A DNA stretch of 64,000 bases from DASUNP01 sp035249305 (GTDB lineage Bacteria; Acidobacteriota; Blastocatellia; UBA7656). Below, piece by piece: positions 25,271 through 34,483 of this stretch. The notes under the pieces were generated by a model that had not been told where the DNA came from, did no database searches, and saw nothing but the letters and a program-made list of their open reading frames with translations. Both the position numbers and the translations under genes were made by a program. Positions within the stretch are counted from its first letter, which is position 1; every line of letters begins with the position of its first letter. Where the stretch lies: the NCBI GenBank assembly GCA_035249305.1, contig DATFGQ010000065.1:1-64000 (forward strand), given 5' to 3'.

Positions 25271-25888
25271 CTACCTGCGCTTGCCTTCTATGATCTGTAT
25301 GCAGAAAGGTCTATCGTAACGGAACGGGCGCGTGGGGTCGGAGCAGTACGAGCGCACCTGCCCTTCGCCGTTAAGCGCGCGGTAAACGCCCGCGCCTCCC
25401 GTGACTGAGAGCACCTCGGTCGGCCCCGTCGTCGGCCCCGTGCGCTGGCCCGGTATGGCGGGGCTCGCCGGCTGCGTGCCTAACGTCACGCCCGTAACGC
25501 CTTGAAGCTCGATGGTCCCTCCCGAGGAGCTGACCAGCATGCTTTGATTCACAACGAGCCGCCCATCGTCGGCAACCTGGCCCCACGCGCGCCACGTCCC
25601 GACGACTCTAGGGGTGGCGACGTTGAATTCGCATGTAGCCATGTTGACGGACCTGAACGGGTATATCTTGCCTTCAAGATAGAACGGAGTGCCCGTAAGC
25701 GGCAGGCTGTTTCTCAGCGTGGGCTCATTGGGTACTACATCGAATATGAACTCGATGCCTATTATCTGAGCCTGCGCTTCGGGCGAGGGGAGATTGATCT
25801 GGCATGAGAATAACGCGATTAGTATCGTGAGCAGCACGCATGCCCGGAACAAGAGATTTCGTTTCGACCTGACCCTATTATTCACCAT
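25271..25888 (-). CDS. Secreted hypothetical protein, possibly dirigent/AOC-like barrel
   Basis: 205 residues with an N-terminal signal sequence (RACVLLTILIALFSC, possibly a lipobox Cys29). A beta-rich body follows. The stretch containing VTGGAGVYRALNGEGQVR resembles the GG.G.Y..A.G motif of allene-oxide-cyclase/dirigent-like barrels. That match is by eye and weak. An 80-nt leader separates it from the heptamer repeat upstream. Confidence 0.7.
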   Translation of the reverse strand: MVNNRVRSKRNLLFRACVLLTILIALFSCQINLPSPEAQAQIIGIEFIFDVVPNEPTLRNSLPLTGTPFYLEGKIYPFRSVNMATCEFNVATPRVVGTWRAWGQVADDGRLVVNQSMLVSSSGGTIELQGVTGVTLGTQPASPAIPGQRTGPTTGPTEVLSVTGGAGVYRALNGEGQVRSYCSDPTRPFRYDRPFCIQIIEGKRR

Positions 25889-25968
25889 TGTACGCGTCTC
25901 CTTTCAACCTCAGTATTACCGAACCGGTGGGGGCTGAATAATACATCAATCTCGGGGCACACTCAATC

Positions 25969-26337
25969 AGTCCTGAGTGCTGAGTCCTGAGTTAAAGTGA
26001 ATTACTCAGAGCGTGTCTGAGAAGTCCCCGAAGGGGACGCGCTTCAATAGGAAGCCTCGAATAGGCGTCATTCAATAAGCCCCGAAGGGGCGACGATTCA
26101 ATAGCCGAAAGCCCCGTAGGGGCGTGATTCAATAGCCCGGCGCATCGCGCCGGGTGACGCACGCATACAAAACAAAGCCCTGAAAGGGCGATACTCTTAT
26201 CGCGCCCTTTCAGGGCTTGTAATAATGACAACCTGCTTCCAGGGGCGTTGCCCCTGGCTATTGAATCATGCCCTTTCAGGGCTTCCCTTACACTGTTCAG
26301 ACGCCCTCTCAGCACTCAGGACTCAGCACTCAGCACT
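25969..26337. repeat. Heptamer arms enclosing composite palindromic repeat, copy C/2
   Basis: This fills most of the 447-nt gene-free gap 25889-26335. Outer arms are 25969-25992 (24 nt, three heptamers plus ACT) and 26307-26337 (31 nt). Between them, at 26024-26284, is a second copy of the composite palindromic element seen at 2471-2677, with the same module order and one or two extra GTCCCCGAAGGGGAC-type units at its start. The right arm overlaps the stop codon of the next gene. The 25889-25968 remainder shows nothing recognisable. Confidence 0.85.
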
Positions 26338-26728
26338 ATTCTTTCTTGTTCAGCGGCTGGCTAGTTAACGCGCCGGCGCGGCCTTCGCATACGTCTTCGA
26401 TCAATTTGAAGGTGAGAGCCTTCCCATCAAATTTCCACTGGAACTTACCCGGCCCCTGGTCCAGGCAGGCCATAGGTCCGCGCTTGTCGGTTATTGTGAC
26501 GCGGTCATTCTCTACCGTGTAGACGCCCTCCACGACGATCTCGCCTTCGCGGCTGACGTTCATTTTGCCGTCGCTTTCGAAGCTGACCGTAAACGGCCCA
26601 ACGATGAACTTCCCCGTCGGGAACTTATCATCCGCGGCCGCGCGGGCGTACGAGAGCGAGGTGAACAGCGTGGCCACCAGCGCTAACGAGGCGAGCAGGC
26701 TGGTAATCGACCTTATAGGTTTGTGCAT
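26336..26728 (-). CDS. Small secreted beta-rich hypothetical protein
   Basis: 130 residues. Signal peptide about 1-30 (SLLASLALVATLFTSLSYARA). The mature part is beta-strand-rich (GKFIVGPFTVSFESDGKMNV, WKFDGKALTFKLIEDVC), in the style of small lipocalin-like proteins; two cysteines may pair. GGAGAA lies before the ATG at 26728. The TAG stop overlaps the end of the heptamer repeat. Function unknown. Confidence 0.7.
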   Translation of the reverse strand: MHKPIRSITSLLASLALVATLFTSLSYARAAADDKFPTGKFIVGPFTVSFESDGKMNVSREGEIVVEGVYTVENDRVTITDKRGPMACLDQGPGKFQWKFDGKALTFKLIEDVCEGRAGALTSQPLNKKE

Positions 26729-26805
26729 TGGCTTCTCCTTAAAGTGACCTTTAATTCAACTCCGGCTTATCACTCATACGATTACGCGGCCGGAAAGGTC
26801 GATCT

Positions 26806-28614
26806 TTAACGCGCGGCGGGGTTCGGCCCATAGAATTTCCACGATGACGTGAAATCACGCCCGAGCCTCTGCTTCGTCAAGCTCGCCCGCACCATCTCGA
26901 TCGGGATGCGATTCTCTTTCAGGACCGCGTCGTGGAACTGGCGGTTGGTCATCTTGCCCGTGTCGACCAACTCTCGCCGCAGCGCGCGAATCTGCAAGCC
27001 GCCCAGCAGGTAGGCGCACTGGTAGAGCGGCCCGTAGTTGCCCGCAAACGAGCGGCGGACCTCGGCCGTGGCGTTGTCGAGCTCGTGGCCTACGCGATTA
27101 ACCAGCAGGTCTATGCACTCCTGCGGCGTCATCTGCTCCAGATGGAACCCGAGCGAGAACATTATCCGCGCCGAGCGGTGCATCCTCCAGAAGAGCATCC
27201 CTACGCGGTTCTCGGGCGTCTTGGCGAAGTTCATGTCCCACAGAAGCATCTCCCAGTAGAGCGCCCACCCTTCGGTCCAAAACGGCGTGCTGAAGGCCGC
27301 GCGGTGAGTCCTGTACCTGGAAGCCATAAACCCCTGGAGGTGGTGGCCGGGGATTAACTCGTGATGCACGGTCGCGCGCGAGAAGTGAATGTTGTTGCCG
27401 CGCATGCTCATCAGCTTCTGCTCGTGGCCCATTGTGTTCGTAGGGTAAGAGACCTGTATGACCTCGCCGCCGAGGAAGAACGGGCTGACAAGCTGTTGCT
27501 CGGGCGACAGCATCTCCATACGCCACGTGTCGCGCGCCAACTGCGGGACGGTCACGAGCTGGTTCTTTTCGACGAACTCTATGGCTTCCATCGCGAGTTC
27601 GCGAATCAACTCGGGCTGCTTGCCCGGCTCGACGTAGAGCGTCTTCACGTGTTCGAGCGCCTTGCGCCAGTCGTCGCCGTAGCCAAGGTCGCGAGACGCG
27701 CGTCGCATCTCTGCTTCGCACCACTCCAGTTCTTTCTTGGCGATCGCTATCAACTCTTCGGGCGTGTAGGGGATCATCTCGTAAGCCAGCTCGCTCATCA
27801 ACGCCTCGCGCCCGATCGGGTCCCCTATGATCGCCGTGTCGTCGCCCGGCTTTACGCCTACGATCTTCTCGCGCAAGTAAGCGGCGTAGCTCTCAAGCGA
27901 TTTGTCGACGAGCTTATAAGGCTCGCCCACCCACCAGGTAAAGATCGGGTCGTAGCCGTTATAAAACCCGTACCAGTTTTTCAGGCTCGCCCTGAGCTGC
28001 GTGACGGTCACGGCGGCGCGGTTAGCCACGGTCTTCTTAGCCCTTGCCGCGTCGGCGCGGACCTCGCTGCCGGGCTCGGGTTTAGGGCTTGAGTCGAGCG
28101 CGCGGCGGGCCGCATCGATCTCCCTGTTTAAGGCAGACAACATCGCGGCGGTGCGGGCCGGGTCGACCTTCTGCATCTGGCGGCGGGCCTCTTCGAGCTC
28201 GGCGATCTTAGCGGCGAACGGGATGAGCGCGGCCGCCTCGGCCTGTGCGCGGGCGCGTATGTCGAGCTGGCGCAATTCGTGTTCGAGGTGATTCTTGAAA
28301 AGCAGGTAGTCTATGCGGCCGTCCTGGCTCATCCGGTCGAAGTCGACGCGCCCGAGCATAGAGAGCCAGTCCGTGTAGAGCTGTTTGAAGCGGGCGCTGC
28401 GGGCGGGCGTATCGACCGCGTGAAAGCGGAAGAGGCTCCCGCGGTCGGCCACGTATCTTTCGATCATGCCCCGCATCTCGCTAGGCGGCGAGTCGAACTC
28501 GCCGGGGTCCTTCTCAGCCGTCGAGCCGCGTTGCGCCATACCGGGCACGGCCGAGCACGCGAGCGCGAAAATGAGAACCGAGCAAACGATTAACGAGAGT
28601 CTCTTTTTTTTCAT
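26806..28614 (-). CDS. Secreted DUF885-family metallopeptidase-like protein
   Basis: 602 residues. Signal peptide about 1-27 (LSLIVCSVLIFALACSAV). The DUF885 domain carries the zinc-binding-type motif HHELIPGHHLQG near residues 417-428 and the C-terminal LLGGLQIRALRREL. DUF885 proteins are peptidase-like and mostly uncharacterised. MKKKRLSLIV is chosen as start because of the signal peptide; the frame is open 19 codons upstream without a clear RBS. It is 71 nt upstream of nothing on the same strand until the beta-rich protein, and downstream of the TPR gene. Confidence 0.85.
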   Translation of the reverse strand: MKKKRLSLIVCSVLIFALACSAVPGMAQRGSTAEKDPGEFDSPPSEMRGMIERYVADRGSLFRFHAVDTPARSARFKQLYTDWLSMLGRVDFDRMSQDGRIDYLLFKNHLEHELRQLDIRARAQAEAAALIPFAAKIAELEEARRQMQKVDPARTAAMLSALNREIDAARRALDSSPKPEPGSEVRADAARAKKTVANRAAVTVTQLRASLKNWYGFYNGYDPIFTWWVGEPYKLVDKSLESYAAYLREKIVGVKPGDDTAIIGDPIGREALMSELAYEMIPYTPEELIAIAKKELEWCEAEMRRASRDLGYGDDWRKALEHVKTLYVEPGKQPELIRELAMEAIEFVEKNQLVTVPQLARDTWRMEMLSPEQQLVSPFFLGGEVIQVSYPTNTMGHEQKLMSMRGNNIHFSRATVHHELIPGHHLQGFMASRYRTHRAAFSTPFWTEGWALYWEMLLWDMNFAKTPENRVGMLFWRMHRSARIMFSLGFHLEQMTPQECIDLLVNRVGHELDNATAEVRRSFAGNYGPLYQCAYLLGGLQIRALRRELVDTGKMTNRQFHDAVLKENRIPIEMVRASLTKQRLGRDFTSSWKFYGPNPAAR

Positions 28615-28684
28615 CTCTACTCCCTCATCGATCAGTTTCGATACTATATTGAACAAATCGATCAGGGTCAAAGACGAGCGGCCG

Positions 28685-31600
28685 TCACATCGCCTTGGCG
28701 TTCTTGCCGGGGTCGGCCGAGGTGGGCGCCTGAGTCAGCTCTACATCGAGGTCGCCGGCCGCGGCTTCCTTGTATTGAACCGGCTCCGCCTCATTCGCCT
28801 GCGCTTCGGCTTCCGAGCCAGTTTCAGGCTTTTTCGCCGCGCGCTGGCTTACGGCGATTGCATACTCTTTGCCGGCCGCTTCTACGTCATCCAGCCTGTA
28901 GAGGATTCGGCCCAGGTGTTCGTGCGCGTCCGGGTAATAGCCGCCGCGCTGCTCTATCGCCGCGCGGTAAGAATCGGCGGCGTCGTGAAGGTTGCGGTTG
29001 CGCGCCTGCGCGTGGCCCAGGCGAAAATACGCTTCCGGGTATCTGCCGCCCGCCTGTTGGATCGCTTTCTCGAAAGCGTTGATCTCGGCGTCAGTGTCGC
29101 CCTGCTGGGCGTACAGGATTCCCATCTGGAAATATGCTTCGGGATAAAGACCGCCCTGCTGCTCTATCGCTTTTTTGATCGGGGCCATAACGGCCGAGTG
29201 GCGGCCCGAGCGGAACAGGGCGCGGGCAAGCTCCAGGTGTGCGCGCGGGAACTCGCCGCCGCGCGCCGCTATCGCGCCCTCGAACTCGGTTATCGCGCGC
29301 TCGCTCTGGCCGAGGTCGTAAAGCGCGCGGCCCAGGTCGAAGTGAGCCTCGGGGTTGCGTGCGTCGGGCGGCGTCTCGGCTATCGTCGCTTCGAACTGCT
29401 CGCGCGCGGCCTCGACCTGGCCTATTTCGTAAAGCGCGCGGCCGAGCGCGTAGCGTAGCTCCGCCGTGCCGCCCTGTCTTGAATCGATGGCGGCGCGGAA
29501 CTCCTCGATCGCCTCATCGATCCGCCCGCACCTGTAGAGGATTCTCGCGAGATCGTCGTGAGCGTCCGGCCGCGCGTTGCCCTGCGTGATCGAGGTCTTG
29601 AGCAGATCGGCCGCGCGGTCAAAACTGCCTAACCGCGCGAGCGCATTGCCGAGGTTTCGCTGCGCATCGGGGAAGCTCCCCTGGTGCTGCCCTATCGCCG
29701 TCTCGTAAGCGCGCGCCGCGCCCTCGATGTCGCCGCGGAGGTAAAGAGCATTACCAAGGCTGTAGTAAGCCTCACCGTAATGTCCTTTACGCTGATCTAT
29801 GGCGGATTGGAACGAGCCGATCGCTTCTTCGACCTCGCCGAGGTCGTAAAGGGCTACGCCGAGGTTATGCAGCGCGAGCGGGGAGGAGTCGGGCGCTTCG
29901 GCGATCGCGCGGCGGAAAGCCCCGACGGCCTCAAGCACTTCGCCCTTCTTGTAGAGCGCAAGCCCGAGGTCGTGGTGGGCCTGCGTGTAGCCGGGCTCCC
30001 TTTCGATCGCCGCGCGGTACGAGCTGATCGCGCCGACAAGGTTCCCGAGGTCGTAGAGGACCTGTCCAAGGTCGTGGTGGGCTTCGGCCATCGAACCGTT
30101 CGCGCGTATCGCCGCCCCGAATGCGATGGCCGCGCCTTGCAGGTCGCCCTGCTCGTACCGCGCGCGACCCAGCATGTAATGCGCGTCGGGGTACTCGTCC
30201 GCGTGCTGACCGATCACCGTTTCACACGCGGTCACGACCTGCGCCAGATCGCCGTTGTCATAAAGCGCCGACGAGAGGTGGAGGTAAGCGGGCGGGAAGT
30301 CGGGTTGAAGGACGATGGCGCGCTGGAATTCTCTGATCGCTTCAAGCAGGCGGCCCGACCTGTAGAGCGCTACGCCCAGGCCATGATGAGCGACCGCCAC
30401 TTCGTCGTCGAGCAGGAGCGCGCTGTGGAACGCCGTGATCGCTTCTTCGAGCAGACCCTTTTCGAAGTAAGCCAAGCCGAGCTCGTGGTGTGCTTCGGCG
30501 AATCTCCCGTCACGCTGCTCGACGGCCGTCAGCAGCGAATTTATCGCGCCGTCGTAATCGCCTTGATGGTATAACGCGCGGCCGAGGCTGTGGTGCGCTT
30601 CGGCGTAGTCGCCGCCTCTGAGCTCTAAGGCCGCGCGGAATGCTTCGGCGGCTTCCGCCGCGTTGTCGTTTTCGTAGAGCGCAATCCCTAGATGGTAACA
30701 GGCTTCGGGGAAGTTCTTATCCTGCGACAGCGCCGCCCTGAAAGATTCGATGGCGAGGTCAAAGCGCCGTTGGGTTTCGTGAATCCGCCCGATTTGATAG
30801 TGCGCGTCGGGGTAAACGCCGCCCTGAAGCGTGATCGCCGCGGTCAGCTCTTCGATGGCAGCCTCGGTGTCGCCCAGATCGAAAAGCGTCCGGCCGAGGC
30901 CATAATGAGCGCGCGGGAAGCGCGAGTTCTGTTCAATGGCTTTGCGATAGCCGGCCGCCGCTTGCTCAAGCTCGCCCTTTTCGGCCAGCGCCGCGGCAAG
31001 CTCCTGATAAGCCAGCGGGAAGTAGCTGCGCTGCTCGGTCGCCGCGCGAAAAGAGTCCACGGCCCGCGCGAGGTCGCCCATTCGCGCGAGCGCCCGCCCG
31101 AGCTCGTAATGAGCTTCGGCGAAACGCGGCTGCTCAGAGGCGGCGGCCGCGAGCTGTTCGACCGCCTCGTCGAGCCGGCCCGTTTCGTAAAGCGCGCACC
31201 CGAGCTCGAAGCGCGCCTGCGGGAACCTCGCGCCCTGCCTGCTCAAGGCCGCGCGGAAAGAGTCTATCGCGCCGGCAAGATCGCCCGCCTCCACAAGCAC
31301 GCGGCCGAGCTCAAGGTGCGTGTCGGCGTTGCTGCCGCGGTTCTGCTCGACGGCCGTGCGGAGCGCGGAGGCGGACTGGCTCAATTCGCCCTGCCGCGCC
31401 AGCGCCACGCCGAGGTGGTGCCAGGCTTTGGGAAACTCGCCGTTGCACTGATCGATTGCGCTCTTGAAGGCTTCGGCCGCGCCCCCGTACTCGCCTAACG
31501 AGAGGCGCGCGCTGCCGAGATTATGGTAGGCCCAGGGGTTCTTGCCGTCGCGCTGCTGGATCGCCTTCTGGCAGGCGTCGACCGCCTCTTTGTAATCGCC

Positions 31601-31915
31601 CGCGCGCTCAAGCGCCAGCGCAAGGCTGTAATAAGCCTCCGCGTTTTCAGGCTGCTGTTCGATAGAGGTGCGAAAAGCCTTGATGGCTTCGTCGATCTCT
31701 CCCGTCTCGAAGAGCATGCGCGCGAGGTGATAGTAGGCGCGTGGGAAGACGCCGTCGCGCATCTCTATCGCCTTGCGGCAGTCGGCGATAGCTTCGTCGA
31801 ACCAGCCCTTGTTATAAAAGTCTATGCTCTTGTTGAGGAAGCGTTGCGGAGTGCCGACGGGGCCGGCGGCAAGGTCATAGCGCGCGTAGGGCTTGAAGGT
31901 CTTGAAGAAGGACAT
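28685..31915 (-). CDS. Giant tetratricopeptide-repeat protein (about 29 TPRs)
   Basis: 1076 residues made almost wholly of tandem TPR units of 34-37 residues (repeating AHYELGRALAR, AHHDLGLALYKKGE and similar), with a short N-terminus (MSFFKTFKPYARYDL) and an acidic C-terminal tail from about residue 1010. I count 29 units by eye. No signal peptide, membrane segment or catalytic domain is seen, so it is probably a cytoplasmic scaffold or a regulator. GAGGTG precedes the ATG. Repetition also creates long antisense open frames, which are not genes. It lies 149 nt downstream of the PIN-like gene on the same strand and could be its fourth partner. Confidence 0.9.
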   Translation of the reverse strand: MSFFKTFKPYARYDLAAGPVGTPQRFLNKSIDFYNKGWFDEAIADCRKAIEMRDGVFPRAYYHLARMLFETGEIDEAIKAFRTSIEQQPENAEAYYSLALALERAGDYKEAVDACQKAIQQRDGKNPWAYHNLGSARLSLGEYGGAAEAFKSAIDQCNGEFPKAWHHLGVALARQGELSQSASALRTAVEQNRGSNADTHLELGRVLVEAGDLAGAIDSFRAALSRQGARFPQARFELGCALYETGRLDEAVEQLAAAASEQPRFAEAHYELGRALARMGDLARAVDSFRAATEQRSYFPLAYQELAAALAEKGELEQAAAGYRKAIEQNSRFPRAHYGLGRTLFDLGDTEAAIEELTAAITLQGGVYPDAHYQIGRIHETQRRFDLAIESFRAALSQDKNFPEACYHLGIALYENDNAAEAAEAFRAALELRGGDYAEAHHSLGRALYHQGDYDGAINSLLTAVEQRDGRFAEAHHELGLAYFEKGLLEEAITAFHSALLLDDEVAVAHHGLGVALYRSGRLLEAIREFQRAIVLQPDFPPAYLHLSSALYDNGDLAQVVTACETVIGQHADEYPDAHYMLGRARYEQGDLQGAAIAFGAAIRANGSMAEAHHDLGQVLYDLGNLVGAISSYRAAIEREPGYTQAHHDLGLALYKKGEVLEAVGAFRRAIAEAPDSSPLALHNLGVALYDLGEVEEAIGSFQSAIDQRKGHYGEAYYSLGNALYLRGDIEGAARAYETAIGQHQGSFPDAQRNLGNALARLGSFDRAADLLKTSITQGNARPDAHDDLARILYRCGRIDEAIEEFRAAIDSRQGGTAELRYALGRALYEIGQVEAAREQFEATIAETPPDARNPEAHFDLGRALYDLGQSERAITEFEGAIAARGGEFPRAHLELARALFRSGRHSAVMAPIKKAIEQQGGLYPEAYFQMGILYAQQGDTDAEINAFEKAIQQAGGRYPEAYFRLGHAQARNRNLHDAADSYRAAIEQRGGYYPDAHEHLGRILYRLDDVEAAGKEYAIAVSQRAAKKPETGSEAEAQANEAEPVQYKEAAAGDLDVELTQAPTSADPGKNAKAM

Positions 31916-32064
31916 ATGGGGGCACCTCAGAGATATTCATTTTGAGCCGGTGTTGAAGAGCCGCCCCATTCTACCGAAAACGAGCACCCTGTCAAACCCC
32001 TATTCAGGTAGTCTTCTGTTTGGTCGTAGAAGCGGCGGGATTGAACGCCCGCGGTCGTCGCTTT

Positions 32065-34383
32065 TCAACTTTCGACTGCGTAATCCAGCAGGCTGCTGCG
32101 GTAACTTTTTATTTCCGCGTCCCAGGGCGCCTCGTTGAAAGCTTCCTCGACATAACTCAGGGCCTCTCTTAGGAGCGTGTCTTTATTCTTCTCTTTATCG
32201 ATCGAGGCAGATACCGCCCGGCGGTGGTTGTATTTTGCAATGGTGTCATCGAACCTGTACTGCCACACCTGGCGACGGGTTTTGTATGCCAGGAGTCTTT
32301 GATAAGCCTCGGCCATCTCCGACTTCCGGTCGTCGCCTGCGCCCTCGACCAGATAGAGGAGGTACTGATTCAGGGAGTACACCTTCTTCTCCAGATTATC
32401 GTCGCCTAAAAGCCCTTCCGCCTCCTTCGCTCGCTCGATCGCCTTGTCGATCAACTCTTGCCCTTCCGCCGCTTTGAGCTGCTCGGGAGGCTTATTCTGT
32501 CTACGCCAGGCGGCGCTGTAGCCGAGGCTAAGCCATAGATGATGGAAGAGGTATGCATTCCCTACGGCCAGATCGGCTTTGACTTTAGTATCCGTAGCCT
32601 CCGAAAATGCCGCTTCCAGCTCGTTGAGAATCCTCTTGCCTTGTTCCACCTCTTTGTTCGCCTTGAAGGTCGCCGCCGCATAGACCAGCTTAAAGGAGAA
32701 GTGCGGCAGCAGCTCTATTTTGCCGAGAAGGTCTATCAGATCATCGTACATCTCGGCCACCCACAGAAGCGCTGTCAGGGCGGCCAGGGCATCTATGTGC
32801 CCGGCCGGATTCTCCTGAGCCCCATGGTAGGCGGCGGTCACCCTCAGCAGGGTGTCCTGTCTGACCTCCTCCTCCTGGCCGAGCAGAGCCTTCAGGACAG
32901 CGGTTATCTCCTTGTGCGTTTCTGAGGGGAAAGCAAACCGAAGTAGGCCGAAATCACGGAAGAAGTTCAGAGCCTCCACCTTGCGATCGCTTACATGGCT
33001 GTGCAGCGAATCCGCCCCCTGATCTATCCTTTTGCGGAGTGAAACCAGATACCCTTTCGCCCGCTCGACCTGGAAATATCGCGAGCTTAACTGCTCGTAC
33101 TCTTCCACGTTCTCTTCTAAATCCTTCTTCGTGGTTTCGATGGCCTCATCGACACGTTGTTTGAATGGCTCGCTCTGGAGCTGGTCGGCGACCTCGCCCA
33201 ATTCGTCCTCCGCTTCATGCAGTTCGCGCAGGACATCCTGTTCGTCATCTCTGGTCGCAGATGGGAGCCAAACATTCGCATAAAGCAAGAATTTATTCAG
33301 ATCATCTATGACCAGCCGCAGTGACTTCCCGGAGAAAGCAATCTTGTCCACCTTCTCGACCATGAGCGGTTCGGGGGAGTTTAGGATTCTCTTGATGTCC
33401 GTGTTTAACTTCTTAAGCTCTTCCTGATTGACAAAATCGGTGGGGGGCTCCTCTTTATCGATCGACGAGCTCTTCGGGGGCGGCAGGAACGTACACTTGA
33501 AGACAAAGTAATCGGCCCTCCTGAGGGCGCTGGAGACTACCCCATCATAAGCCTCATACATCAGGTCTTGTTCCATCCCGGCTTTTTCGACGGCGCTAAA
33601 GAGGAGGGGCGTGGAGACGAAGAGGCGAGGGACCGGGTTTGAACGGTCTTTTCGGAACGCTTGGACCCGCGATATGAGTATGCTTAAAGCTACCGCGTCG
33701 GCAAAATTGTTTACCTTCCTTGTAGACCTGAGCTCGTCTAAAGCCCTCTTTAAATCCAGAAAGGTTTTTGACTTGATTATGTCTGTATAATCGACCTTCC
33801 ATTTATCCAATTCCAGCCACTTCTGGCGGATCATGTTGGTCAGCCGCTTGTTCCAACCGCCGCCTCGAATCAATTGAATGGTCTTGAAAAGATTGACGGC
33901 CGAGACCACGTTATTGCGCACGGATTGAAGCAGCTCCGCGTCTTTCATCACTCTGCCGTCCCTGTCGGGCTTAGGCATCTCGTACCTCACGGCCCCTTCG
34001 AGGTTTACCTCGTGAAGGAACTCGCGCGCGAGTTGTTTATAATCGGTCTTTTCATTAGCGGCCTCGGTCGCCTTTAGCACGTTCAGAAATTCCGCCTGGT
34101 GGGGAGGCAACATCTTGATTGTCCCGAGCCTCCCGCTGGCCGCCAGGCAGTGGGCCAGCACCGTGTCGCGCAGGGGCTTCTCGCGGTCGCTGTCGAAGAC
34201 CGCGCGCAAGTCGAACGCCGCCCCGTTGTGGATCGCATACATGCCCAGAACCATGCCCCGTATGTCCGCGGTGTCAAAATACAGATCGACTTTTACCTGG
34301 TTGCCTTCGAGGATCATGTCCTCAAGCTGCATGTCGAGGTTCTTAGAGAACCAGACCAGTTTGTCTCTAATATCCTGGGCCAT
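32065..34383 (-). CDS. Large protein with PIN-like N-terminus and helical C-terminus (unknown system)
   Basis: 772 residues. The N-terminal about 270 residues have a PIN-nuclease-like pattern: acidic Asp37/Asp40 in LYFDTADI, Glu98 in LPPHQAEFL, Asp229 in NNFADAVALSIL and a final strand RLFVSTPLLF. The usual last Asp is absent, so activity is uncertain. Residues about 330-470 are charged coiled coil (EEYEQLSSRYFQVERAK); the rest is helical with TPR-like pairs. No signal peptide. SD AAGGAG is 6 nt before the ATG. Third gene of an operon with two unrecognised proteins; base composition is lower in GC than the neighbours. Confidence 0.75.
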   Translation of the reverse strand: MAQDIRDKLVWFSKNLDMQLEDMILEGNQVKVDLYFDTADIRGMVLGMYAIHNGAAFDLRAVFDSDREKPLRDTVLAHCLAASGRLGTIKMLPPHQAEFLNVLKATEAANEKTDYKQLAREFLHEVNLEGAVRYEMPKPDRDGRVMKDAELLQSVRNNVVSAVNLFKTIQLIRGGGWNKRLTNMIRQKWLELDKWKVDYTDIIKSKTFLDLKRALDELRSTRKVNNFADAVALSILISRVQAFRKDRSNPVPRLFVSTPLLFSAVEKAGMEQDLMYEAYDGVVSSALRRADYFVFKCTFLPPPKSSSIDKEEPPTDFVNQEELKKLNTDIKRILNSPEPLMVEKVDKIAFSGKSLRLVIDDLNKFLLYANVWLPSATRDDEQDVLRELHEAEDELGEVADQLQSEPFKQRVDEAIETTKKDLEENVEEYEQLSSRYFQVERAKGYLVSLRKRIDQGADSLHSHVSDRKVEALNFFRDFGLLRFAFPSETHKEITAVLKALLGQEEEVRQDTLLRVTAAYHGAQENPAGHIDALAALTALLWVAEMYDDLIDLLGKIELLPHFSFKLVYAAATFKANKEVEQGKRILNELEAAFSEATDTKVKADLAVGNAYLFHHLWLSLGYSAAWRRQNKPPEQLKAAEGQELIDKAIERAKEAEGLLGDDNLEKKVYSLNQYLLYLVEGAGDDRKSEMAEAYQRLLAYKTRRQVWQYRFDDTIAKYNHRRAVSASIDKEKNKDTLLREALSYVEEAFNEAPWDAEIKSYRSSLLDYAVES

Positions 34384-34483
34384 CCCTATCTCCTTAGACA
34401 GGATTTAAGCATACGCGGTTGCCACTCAGGGGCGCACAGGTAAACGGCGCAAGCCCGTAAACCGAGGGGATATCTATTGTTTA

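Noticed and set aside
25969..26337. Possible CRISPR array
   Set aside because: Units are palindromic, of unequal length, with no regular spacers and no cas genes nearby.
28466..31945. Several long plus-strand frames over the TPR gene
   Set aside because: They are periodic shadows of the tandem TPR DNA.
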